A DNA stretch of 64,000 bases from Cymbomonas tetramitiformis. Its lineage: Eukaryota > Chlorophyta > Pyramimonadophyceae > Pyramimonadales > Pyramimonadaceae. This document shows positions 32,983-41,597 of this stretch, piece by piece. The stretch is from contig LGRX02003556.1 in the NCBI GenBank assembly GCA_001247695.2, forward strand, positions 1 through 64,000, written 5' to 3'. Below the pieces are notes generated by a model. The model was not told the origin of the DNA. It did not search any database and saw only the letters and a list, made by a program, of their open reading frames with translations. The first letter of the stretch is position 1; each line of letters opens with the position of its first letter. A program made the position numbers and the translations under genes.

Positions 32983-33966
32983 TTAATTCACATATTCTTT
33001 TAATTTCAAAGATAATGCATAATTTATGGACTGTTCAATTCCATTTTGGGAAACGGCGGTAGGAAGTAATCTTGCTTTTTTGTCCGTAAGTGTGATACGA
33101 AGAAATGTAAATTGTGATGCTTGAATGTCTACTGCAAAATTTTCATCGTAATCTAAATAAGTAATAAATTGTTTAGTTAAATCTGAAGGTAGCAAAATTT
33201 TCCCTAAAATATCACCGGAAATAATAACATTTTCTTTTGAATTATTGGAAAGGTTAGTGCTTTCTAAATTGTTTGTTGGCAACGATGAAATTCTAAGATA
33301 AATAGCGTCATTTGTTTGCAAATTACCGGGAAATTTGGAAATAAATACTTCATTTACGGTTTCGATGTCAAACAAATCTTTAATCTGTGAAAAATCTGCT
33401 AAACCGGCAACTGATTTATTTGTTTGTCCGCCTAAGACTTGGTCTACATCATTGTATTTACCGGGAGAATTAAAAATATTGTTTAATGCATTACCTAAAT
33501 TACTCCCTGGCACTGCTTGAAAATCACCGGTTATCGAAAATGCAACAAATTTGATATTCGGAGCAGGTTTACTAAGTGTAATAGTGAAATGTCCAGAAAT
33601 TCCATCGTAAGTAACATCAACTCTATCTGCAGGCCTTGCAAACCCAAAGTTGGCGACAAGAACATCTAAAATAATCGTTTCTAAAACAGTTTTAATATCA
33701 TCTAAATCTGTATAATTTCCATCAGGTATTCGACATTCATACAAATCATCAGAAGTTGTATCAGCTATATAGAAAATTCCGTTATATTCATTGATGGTAT
33801 ACCAAGTCTTTGCAGCCGAAAAACTGTTTACAATTATCTTCAATTTGTTTGTATTTTTATAGTTTGTTAATTGTGTTGGTATATTGATATTGATAATTCT
33901 GGAATCACCAAACGATGAAAGGTCTTCACTTGATAAATAAAGTGTACGTTCAGATATTACACTCAT
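32983..33966 (-). CDS. Minor capsid (penton) protein, single jelly-roll type (327 aa)
   Basis: It begins SERTLYLSSEDLSSFGDSRI, resembling the start of Polinton-like virus minor capsid proteins. AAKTWYTINEYNG follows and the protein is beta-rich throughout. It lies immediately upstream of the major capsid gene in the same direction, the usual pair order. It would form the pentameric vertices. Its start overlaps the end of the preceding small gene by 17 nt. Intact. Confidence 0.75.
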   Translation of the reverse strand: MSVISERTLYLSSEDLSSFGDSRIININIPTQLTNYKNTNKLKIIVNSFSAAKTWYTINEYNGIFYIADTTSDDLYECRIPDGNYTDLDDIKTVLETIILDVLVANFGFARPADRVDVTYDGISGHFTITLSKPAPNIKFVAFSITGDFQAVPGSNLGNALNNIFNSPGKYNDVDQVLGGQTNKSVAGLADFSQIKDLFDIETVNEVFISKFPGNLQTNDAIYLRISSLPTNNLESTNLSNNSKENVIISGDILGKILLPSDLTKQFITYLDYDENFAVDIQASQFTFLRITLTDKKARLLPTAVSQNGIEQSINYALSLKLKEYVN

Positions 33967-34183
33967 GACTATCTCTATTTATAATATCAATATAGTTTTT
34001 ATTCATTTCAATATCTTCCTTTGAATCTCTATTCAATGGTAAAGGTAAATCAATGTTTCCATTATACATATCGTCATATAGTTTTGGTCTTTTGATATAA
34101 TCATCAACAATCAATTCAATATGAAATGTGGATAAATCAGGGTACAAAATCTGAGCATTTTTGATTAAGTGTTCACGTTCCAT
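33950..34183 (-). CDS. Hypothetical small protein (77 aa)
   Basis: Unrecognised acidic protein overlapping the end of the lipase-like gene and the start of the minor capsid gene by a few nt, indicating a compact co-directional cluster. It contains a helical front and Asp/Asn-rich tail. No motif recognised. Confidence 0.5.
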   Translation of the reverse strand: MEREHLIKNAQILYPDLSTFHIELIVDDYIKRPKLYDDMYNGNIDLPLPLNRDSKEDIEMNKNYIDIINRDSHECNI

Positions 34184-35031
34184 AATTTACCAAAAGATTA
34201 TTATTTTCATCTTTAATCATATTTTCATTGATGGATGTATACTTATTTGATTGTGATTTATCTATACTTCTATCAAATGATGTCATTCTTTGAGGACCTT
34301 TGTTTGATATATAATCAGCCAATAATCTTGCTTCTAAGGGTGCGTCGTCATGCAAGTAATTTTTGCCGATATCGAAATTTACTCCTAACAGTCCTAATGG
34401 ATTTAAATATTCTGAAATTCGATTGTTAAATTCATCACTTCCAACATTTTTTGATGAAAGATTTCTTGCGTCATTCAAAGCATTTCCGAACATCAACACA
34501 TCGAGTCCGGTCCCTATAGTATTGAATGTAGATTTCAATAAATTTACCTTATTAACTTTGTTATTCTTTGGCATTTGAAAGAATTGTTTGAGATTATGCG
34601 GCGAAGTGATATATTGATACGGTGCTTTCAATAAATCATAAGGGTTCTTGTTTTCGAAGTAATGAAACAACTTTCTATTTGAATTTGATGGTATTTTCAA
34701 AGCTCCCGCAGTGGCCCAATCAGTTACAACTCGATGAATATTTTGCGGTGCATTTCCATTGACTTTAGGAGTATGTATATGTGATAGAAATGGATTGAAG
34801 GTCGTTGATTGAACATTGAATTTCTCACCGACATGAATGGATTTCGCACCGCCCAAAGATGTCCCTAACAATTCAATGTCATGATTAGGATACTTTTTCA
34901 ATGTGTCTAAATATACCTTTTCAGCTCTTAAAAATGAATCTCGTGTTTCATGTTTACCTTTAATCACCGAAAATATGTCCGCTTTATCTTCATTTAAGTA
35001 GGATGGATTTGACGACGCACCGTGATATGCA

Positions 35032-35036
35032 ATATG
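35032..35036. repeat. Left target duplication (atatg) of Gag-only LTR element 2
   Basis: atatg abuts the 5' LTR and recurs at 38319-38323 after the 3' LTR. Confidence 0.92.
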
Positions 35037-35279
35037 TGCTGGACTTCGGGTTTAGGCTTAGTTATTATGGGCTCTGACTAGCCCCTAGCCTGACCCTGCT
35101 TCCGTCTCGTGTCCGTGACATCCTAGCACTGTACTGTACAGTAGTACAGTACAGTAGTACAGTCATCGTTTCACTGTCTGGGTTTCCGAAAGCATAAAGC
35201 TTCGGCCAGACACAAGTTAGAGGATTATCAGTTTGTTTCCTAGCGAGCTTAGCCGGACAGCGTATCTGTCTTCCTCGCA
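35037..35279 (+). repeat. 5' LTR of element 2
   Basis: 243 bp, TGCTGGACTTCGGG to CTTCCTCGCA. Confidence 0.93.
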
Positions 35280-35714
35280 GGTTATAGGCCGCACCGGCTT
35301 TCCGGTGATTCTGATGATGGCACAGCGCCTTGCTGTTGCCATGTTCGGCTAAGTAGGACGTAGGAGGGGTTGAGCGCCCACTTGGGCGGTGGTGTATCAT
35401 TCTCGCGGTATGGCCTTTTGACAAGGCAGTGATGGCGGCACACGTTGTGCTCGCCTTCGCTGCGCAGGAGATCGGTTTGTGACGGATTGTTTTTATTTTA
35501 CGGCAGTATCGTCGCAGCGAGAGTTGATTTGCATCGTGCGCCACTGGCCCTGGCGAGGACGCTCCACACGTTGTGCATTTTGGCCGCTCTCATTTTCCGC
35601 TCACGACCTGTGAATCTCGATCTGTTGTGCTGAGGCTTCTACGGGTTATCTGGCCGCCGTGAAAATTTTGTACCACCACCCTTGCTTAGCTCAACCTTCC
35701 GCTGTCTCTCTATC

Positions 35715-37889
35715 ATGGTTACCACAGCAAATAGAATGACGCGGTCACGCGTCCGTAGATTAGAGACGATTTTTGATGATGTGGGTGCGCAGCACGCTGC
35801 GACACCACACACCCCGCAGCTGCCAGCTCCGTCCACCGCAGCTGCGAGGGAGCTCCTCGACAAATGTCAACAGCTTGCTCGCGACAATTTCGACAGGAAG
35901 GTTGCCAAAACCGTTGCCACTAAGATCCTTGGGGACAAGTCGGAGCGCTTTGCGGGAACAGAGGCAGACGCTGTGGACATTTTTTCACAATTGATGCATG
36001 AGCTCCGCACGCAGTTTGTGCTCCAGTCATCGGCGCTTGCTCCCCTGTTTGACTTGACTGACATGGCAGTTGAGGCTAGGCATGAGGCAAATGAGTTGTT
36101 GCTCTCGGCTCTGACATTTCTGGCTCGCCCTGGCTCGCCTGCTCGTGACTGGCTTGAGGCCTCTGGGTCCGACGTTCCTGGAGATGGCAAACGCGCTGCC
36201 CTTGAGGTAGTGCGCATGCTCCAGGAACGCTCGGAACCCTTTGACTCTTTTGAGTTGCTGCTGGCGGTCCGCATTCCCAGCAGCAAAGATCCTGACCGTG
36301 GCATCCGCGAGTTCAATGGCCTGTTGAGGGACGTTCAGCGTTCTCACAACTTGCCAGAGGACGCGGTGAAGCGGCAGTTTCTGAAGGCTCTCGGCGATTC
36401 GTGGCTATACCGTGATTTGGCTAACTCTCTGGCTCGAGCTGACCAGCGGCAGGGCGTGTCTCTCCTGACTATTCAGGCTCGTGTGCGGGAGCAGTTCCGC
36501 CACGGCCTGAAAGTCTCTAACGCCCCTGTCTCTGCTCTGTCATTCGGCGATGGCGCGTCTGACCTGACTGCGGCGTTGTCCAGTCTGCAGAAGCAGCTGG
36601 AGCGCATGCAACAGGACATTCGTGACCTGAAGCGGCAGAAGCGGGAAGGGCCTCCGCCTGCGGGCAAGCACCTTACTCGCTCTGCTGCCAAGCTTCATCG
36701 TGCTGGTGTTAAACCGCTTGGCACCGCTCCTCCTGTCTCCTTTGACAAGAAGAGTGGTGCCTTCGTGCCCCACTGCAAGAATGCGGTGTGTGCACAAAGT
36801 GGTTTAAAGCACTGGCATGCTGAATGCCCCAACGGCGGTCTTCACTCTGCCCACTATTGTAGTGCGGTTGGAGACTACGAGACTGACTGCTTGGCTGTTC
36901 GTTTCCAGCGTTTCTATGACGCGGGGGATGAGCACGCCTTCGAGTCGCTCTGCACGATGGAGGGCCGCCCGGAGGTGTGCGAGCTGTCGGCGCATTCTTT
37001 TGTGACGGCTGAGCCCACGTCTCTGCGGCACTTTCAGGATGCGGCGGCTTCCGCTCAGGATGCGGCGGCTGACGATGACGTCGTGGCTCACTTTCCTCTA
37101 GCCACATTCCACTCGGATGCACGGGGTTCGATTCCGCCACCGCCTGCGGTTCGGGATCCCTCTGCACTCGTGGCTGGTGGTGTGCCTACGGCTCATGACC
37201 CACCAGTGACTGTCCCTGGCTCTCTCGGCTTGCCTGGTTCTGTCCCATCGCTCTGGCTTGGCGACTCTGCACCGGCTCTGCTGTTTGCTGGCATGACGAT
37301 TGAGGCTTCTGACATTGGCTCTGAAGTCTCTGACAACGACCAAGGCTCTGACAATGACTCTGACGGCGGGCAGCAAGTGGCTTTTGACTCCTTCGGCACT
37401 CTTGAGCATGACTCTGGCAGGGGGGCATCGCCACTAGCAGCTCCGATGTGCCGTCCACGGGCGCCGCCGAGTTTTCTCCGGTGTGCGTTAATGTCCTCGA
37501 TGCTCTGTTGTTCTCTACTGGCCAGTGCTACGGCATCTCTGGTTGCCGTGGGCGGTGGTGACAGGGGCCTGGTTGAGCCCGGAGTCACCGTCCATCGGTC
37601 TACTGGAGGTCTCTTTGCTTCGGATCCGCCACTTGGCTCTCTGGACATCCGTGATTGGCCGCCAGACGATCGAGTTCTTTTATCTCTTTCTTCAATGTTC
37701 AAACCGCCATGGGGATCTGCTTGTATGGGTTCTTCCGTTGATTTACTTTCTGCTGTGGAACCGCCTTGCCCACTTGGGCCTGGTGGTGCTCAATTTCAAA
37801 AAGACAGTCTGCAATTCACTTCGGGTTTACTCTGTGTTTACATCCCGACCGCTGAACTCAGCTCTGCTGACCAGCTTCAAAGTGGCTGA
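35715..37889 (+). CDS. Gag-like polyprotein of element 2 (724 aa)
   Basis: The start ATG at 35715 (ATCATGGTT) is conserved in all three Gag-only elements; an in-frame ATG at 35682 is also open. Order: helical Gag region (about 30-280, with PLFDLTD, PGDGKRAALEVVR, SLLTIQARVRE, also recognisable in the copia Gag); an RRQK-type basic stretch; an expanded knuckle C354-x4-C359-x6-H366-x4-C371; an acidic Ser/Asp-rich stretch; a hydrophobic segment at about 590-612 preceded by FLRCA; and a tail ending near 724. No protease, integrase, RT or RNase H motifs. It presumably co-assembles or self-assembles to package its own RNA while using another element's Pol. Confidence 0.88.
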   Translation: MVTTANRMTRSRVRRLETIFDDVGAQHAATPHTPQLPAPSTAAARELLDKCQQLARDNFDRKVAKTVATKILGDKSERFAGTEADAVDIFSQLMHELRTQFVLQSSALAPLFDLTDMAVEARHEANELLLSALTFLARPGSPARDWLEASGSDVPGDGKRAALEVVRMLQERSEPFDSFELLLAVRIPSSKDPDRGIREFNGLLRDVQRSHNLPEDAVKRQFLKALGDSWLYRDLANSLARADQRQGVSLLTIQARVREQFRHGLKVSNAPVSALSFGDGASDLTAALSSLQKQLERMQQDIRDLKRQKREGPPPAGKHLTRSAAKLHRAGVKPLGTAPPVSFDKKSGAFVPHCKNAVCAQSGLKHWHAECPNGGLHSAHYCSAVGDYETDCLAVRFQRFYDAGDEHAFESLCTMEGRPEVCELSAHSFVTAEPTSLRHFQDAAASAQDAAADDDVVAHFPLATFHSDARGSIPPPPAVRDPSALVAGGVPTAHDPPVTVPGSLGLPGSVPSLWLGDSAPALLFAGMTIEASDIGSEVSDNDQGSDNDSDGGQQVAFDSFGTLEHDSGRGASPLAAPMCRPRAPPSFLRCALMSSMLCCSLLASATASLVAVGGGDRGLVEPGVTVHRSTGGLFASDPPLGSLDIRDWPPDDRVLLSLSSMFKPPWGSACMGSSVDLLSAVEPPCPLGPGGAQFQKDSLQFTSGLLCVYIPTAELSSADQLQSG

Positions 37890-38060
37890 GTTTCTAGTCA
37901 ATCATCCTGGCAGCTTGATTAGCTTTAGCCCAGTAGTGGGATGACCGGGTCAAGACCCCGGCACCCAGCTAGAAGTGATCGGTTTCCACCGAGTTGCACG
38001 TAGGTGTTTGTTTTTTTATCACGTGGCTGTATACCCTGTACCTGCCTTGCTAGGTAGTCA

Positions 38061-38075
38061 CACCCACGGGTGGTG
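38061..38075 (+). promoter_or_regulatory. Polypurine-tract position with hairpin, element 2
   Basis: CACCCACGGGTGGTG abuts the 3' LTR, the same as in element 1. Confidence 0.55.
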
Positions 38076-38318
38076 TGCTGGACTTCGGGTTTAGGCTTAG
38101 TTATTATGGGCTCTGACTAGCCCCTAGCCTGACCCTGCTTCCGTCTCGTGTCCGTGACATCCTAGCACTGTACTGTACAGTAGTACAGTACAGCAGTACA
38201 GTCATCGTTTCACTGTCTGGGTTTCCGAAAGCATAAAGCTTCGGCCAGACACAAGTTAGAGGATTATCAGTTTGTCTCCTAGCAAGCTTAGCCGGACAGC
38301 GTATCTGTCTTCCTCGCA
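38076..38318 (+). repeat. 3' LTR of element 2
   Basis: 243 bp, followed by the atatg duplication at 38319-38323. Confidence 0.93.
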
Positions 38319-38800
38319 ATATGTATTTGATTATTACCATTATTGAGTATTACGGCGTCATAATTTGAAAGCTCCGGGTCGATATTGAATCGATTGTTGA
38401 GAATATCTTTATTCAATTGTCTTTGAGCGGTCACATAGGTGTTATGTTCATAACCGCCCGGAAATAATAAATCAGATTGATAATTTCTTGAACCGAGATA
38501 AGAAGATATTCCAACATGGAGAGCCTTTTCCCTAAGACTATTGGAAAATGATTGTTGAATTTGTGACGGTTGTAAGTCACCTAATTGTTTGAACAAGCTA
38601 TTCATTTGAACTCTATATCGTTTCTTTTCACTTTCATTTGACTCATACCTTTTATTCAAATCTGAAACTGAATAAATATTATTGTTATTTTGAAAATTAA
38701 GTATCTTGTTCGATGAATTTAACACTTTATTGTTGCAGAAATTATTCAATGGTGAGCACAAAGACCCTTGCATACTAATATAATAACATAGACTATATAA

Positions 38801-39091
38801 ATGACTTGTAAGTATTCAATATCTCAATACACTAAAGATAAAGCAAACAAATAGAATGTATATGTCAAGATATCAACAAATAAAGATAAGAAGATTGATG
38901 TGTTTGATAAGAAAACTGATGGAAAATTAGCAAGTGTCGGTTCGTGCGGTATGATGGATTATCCATCTTATATTAAGTTAAAAGGTATCAAGTATGCGAA
39001 CCAAAGGAGGAAGTTGTACAAATTGAGACATAATAAATACAGAAATGAAAAAGGGACAAATAGTTATTTTGCTGACAAATTGTTGTGGTGA
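38801..39091 (+). pseudogene. Small conserved viral protein (DUF5754-like), with an in-frame TAG
   Basis: From the ATG at 38801 (preceded by ATAGACTATATAA) the frame reads 17 codons, meets TAG at 38852, and stays open in the same frame to 39091. The text after the stop (KLASVGSCGMMDYPSYI, YKLRHNKY, SYFADKLLW) matches the pattern of a small family in giant viruses and Polinton-like viruses: Gly-rich turn, DY, RH-x-K, then a terminal W segment. TAG is used as a genuine stop at 61242, so this is most likely a nonsense mutation. The family name is from memory of its motif. Confidence 0.45.
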
Positions 39092-39244
39092 TAATGCGAC
39101 AAATAAATACAAGTATTTTGTAATTCGTCATAAGCAAATGATGAATAAATGTTTGATAATACTTGACGACCCTTCGAAAAGCATGATGATTGTTCGATGT
39201 TCGTTACCACCCGATTTATGTTTCAAGAACCATTCAATAATAGT
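39092..39244. other. Short non-coding gap before the minisatellite
   Basis: No feature seen. Confidence 0.4.
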
Positions 39245-40040
39245 CGATAATGTTCATTGATTAATCTATAATATCCAAAGACTAGTCAATAATATTTGCT
39301 AACTTGATGATAACAATCAATTGCTACTTGATAATAACCGATGACTACTCGATAATATTTGATGACTATCGAGAATTCCCGATTACCACTTGTTCATATT
39401 CGATGACTACTCGATAATATCCAATCACTACTCGACAATATAAGATAACTACTCCACAATATTCAATGATTACTCATTAACGATATATACCTACTCGACA
39501 ATGTTCAAAAACTACTCGATAATATTAAATATTTGATGGCGACTCGATGATGTTTGATGACTACTTGAAAGTATTCCAAAACTACTCGATAATATTCCAA
39601 AACTACTCGACAATATCCGATGACTTCTCGATAATATTCCATGACGACTCGATAATATTTGATGCGTGCTCGATACCATTCGATGACTAATCGATAACAT
39701 TTAATGACTGTTCGATAATATTTGATGACTTTTCAATAATATTCGATGATTGTTCGATAATATTCGATGACTTCTCAATAATATTCGATGATTGTTCGAT
39801 AATATTTGATGACTACTCGATAACATTCAATGGCTGCTCGATAATATTCGATAGCTACTCGATGATATTTGATGACTACTCGATAATATTCAATGACTAC
39901 TCGATAATATTCGATGACTACTCGATAACATCCGATGCTTACTCGATGGTATTCGATTGACCACTCGATAATATTTGATGACAATTCGATAATATTCGAT
40001 GGTAACTCGATGACATTCGATGACTACTCGGTGATATTCG
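39245..40040. repeat. Degenerate 21-bp minisatellite, left array
   Basis: Roughly 35 head-to-tail copies around GATGACTACTCGATAATATTC, with variants. The same unit occurs in opposite orientation at 50630-51225, so the arrays form a large imperfect inverted pair. Open frames across it (for example EYYRVVI repeats on the minus strand) follow from the stop-free period of 21. Confidence 0.85.
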
Positions 40041-40061
40041 GACGCCACCCAAAACTGAAAT

Positions 40062-40330
40062 GACACCGACCAAAATTTCCATTTACGCCACAAAGAATTT
40101 TTGGGACGCCACCCGAAACAATACGACACAGACCAAAACTTCCATCGACGCCACTAAAACTTTTCGGACGCCACCCAAAACCAAAATGACACAGACCAGA
40201 ACTTTTGTTACGCCACCCCGAAATCCAAGGGACGCCACGAAAAACGGGACGACACAGACGAAAACTGTCATCGACGCCACGGAAACTTTTTGGGACGCCA
40301 CGAAAAAAGGGACGACACAAACCGAAAATG
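40062..40330. repeat. 63-bp tandem repeat, 4 copies
   Basis: Units start GACACMGACC at 40062, 40125, 40188 and about 40251 and carry GACGCCAC twice per unit. The length is exactly three times the neighbouring 21-bp unit. Confidence 0.8.
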
Positions 40331-40713
40331 ACAATATGATGGTATGACATTATGACAGTAGCCTGTCGTCCCCGACCAGAGTACTAATCCTTTAACTGCG
40401 ATTTTCTCAATGTTGACCGCAAAAAAAGTCCCGATATCTTGTTTTGCTATGTTCAAGCACGAAAATAATCGATTTTAGAAGAATTTTTTTCATGGGGGCC
40501 ATCGATATAAAATTTCGCAACTTTTAATTTTTTTATAAAAAAATCTTTTTTTTCCTGTCATACGTCATATGTCATCTGTCATCCGTCATAGGTCATGTGT
40601 CATCTGTCATCTGTCATTTGTCAAATATATGTCGTTCGCTGTCTACTCTACTCCGTTAGATGAAATGCACATTTTGAAATCTTACGGGTTGGAAATATTT
40701 ATTACGTTATAAT
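40331..40713. other. Non-coding stretch with GTCATNY repeats
   Basis: From 40555 to 40625 short GTCATAC/GTCATCT-type units repeat. No gene seen. Confidence 0.4.
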
Positions 40714-40835
40714 GTAGACGCATTATGTTATAATGTAGACGCATTATGTTATATTGTAGACATCTATGTCATCACCGTAGACACCTATGTCATTCCAGTA
40801 GACACCTATGTCATTTCAGTAGACACCAATGTCAT
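40714..40835. repeat. 21-bp tandem repeat (GTAGACACCTATGTCATT type), left of the copia element
   Basis: Exact 21-bp spacing of GTAGAC: two GCATTATGTTATAA-type units, then CACCTATGTCAT-type units. The array continues at 50453-50567 on the other side of the copia insertion, which used GTCAT in one unit as its target. Confidence 0.85.
40831..40835. repeat. Left target duplication (gtcat) of the copia element
   Basis: gtcat abuts the 5' LTR and recurs at 50453-50457. Confidence 0.9.
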
Positions 40836-41165
40836 TGCTGGAGTTGACATTCAGTCCGAGCCCAGTCATCAGAGTTGTCATCACCGACCCGTCATGACCG
40901 CTGTCATCACCGATTCGACCTGACCGCTGTCATCACCGATACGGCTCGACACCTCTGACTACCTCACTGACCTGATTGTCATCTCCTCTGATCGAGTTCG
41001 GTTGTCACATGAGACAGAGCACACACTAGCTCATTTCGCATCACACTCAGCATACTAGAACTATATATGATATCTTCTGTATGTTGAGAGGGATTCTGAG
41101 TGCGAAACCCTGAGCGTTGCAGTGCTTCCTGTTTGACCTGTCTTGACTGACTGGGTCTTCTCGCA
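40836..41165 (+). repeat. 5' LTR of the copia element
   Basis: 330 bp, TGCTGGAGTTGACATTC to GGTCTTCTCGCA. It contains a tandem ACCGCTGTCATCACCGAT unit. GGTTTGGCCCCAC follows, shared with element 0. Confidence 0.93.
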
Positions 41166-41597
41166 GGTTTGGCCCCACCACCGGCCTAAGGCTAGGAGCC
41201 GATTATGGTCGGCTAAACGCTTAGGAAGCGCCAAGAGGGCGCGCCATCAAGGGATCATGGAAGTAAAGTAGGCAAGTAGTGGTGAGTGAGAGGAATCGTA
41301 CGTTCCGTTTCAGCGTTTAAATTAGTTAGGAAAATCCTGGGACGGCCTGATCAACCGTAGGGACCCTGACAATCTCGCGCGAGTACTTTTAAAATCGCGG
41401 GACTGAACGAAGAGCTCCTCCACGCCATCACCACTAACTGCTAACTGTGTTGTTTTGCATCACAGGCTTTCTTCCCCCTTCCCTTTTTGGCACCCTCTTG
41501 GTGCTCCTGTTGTGAAATTTGATTGCTTGCTTGCTTATTATCCTGCTAGGGATTGCTAGTGTTGTCTTGCTTGTAGTTCTTTCTTTTAGATTTCGAG

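Larger units (their letters stand above)
35037..38318 (+). mobile_element. Gag-only LTR retrotransposon, element 2 (3282 bp)
   Basis: The 243-bp LTRs differ at about three positions (near 38194 and two near 35236-35245), so it is somewhat older than element 1. TG...CA ends and atatg target duplication. The single Gag ORF is intact. It is the same family as element 1, but without the MITE, showing the empty TTAA site. Confidence 0.93.
34173..38773 (-). pseudogene. Lipase-like alpha/beta hydrolase, split by Gag-only LTR element 2
   Basis: The front is 38773-38319 and the back 35036-34173. Keeping one atatg copy restores a frame of about 439 aa. Across the junction it reads IHIAYHG, where the oxyanion-side strand of class-3-type lipases lies. 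It continues with DIFSVIKGKHETRDSF, and GTSLGG (the G-x-S-x-G nucleophile elbow; Ser is the presumed nucleophile) follows about 50 residues later. A long C-terminal extension with a hydrophobic segment (IGTGLDVLMFGNAL) follows. A phospholipase-like entry or release role is plausible, since lipases are known in some Polinton-like viruses and virophages. That is inference. As it stands the gene is inactivated. Confidence 0.65.

Noticed and set aside
38852..38854. TAG reassigned to a sense codon in this genome
   Set aside because: TAG ends the element 0 Gag (6989) and the right terminal Polinton gene (61244) at expected places.
39512..40130. Repeat-protein ORFs across the left minisatellite
   Set aside because: Several frames on both strands are open because the unit is a stop-free multiple of three; no independent sign of coding.
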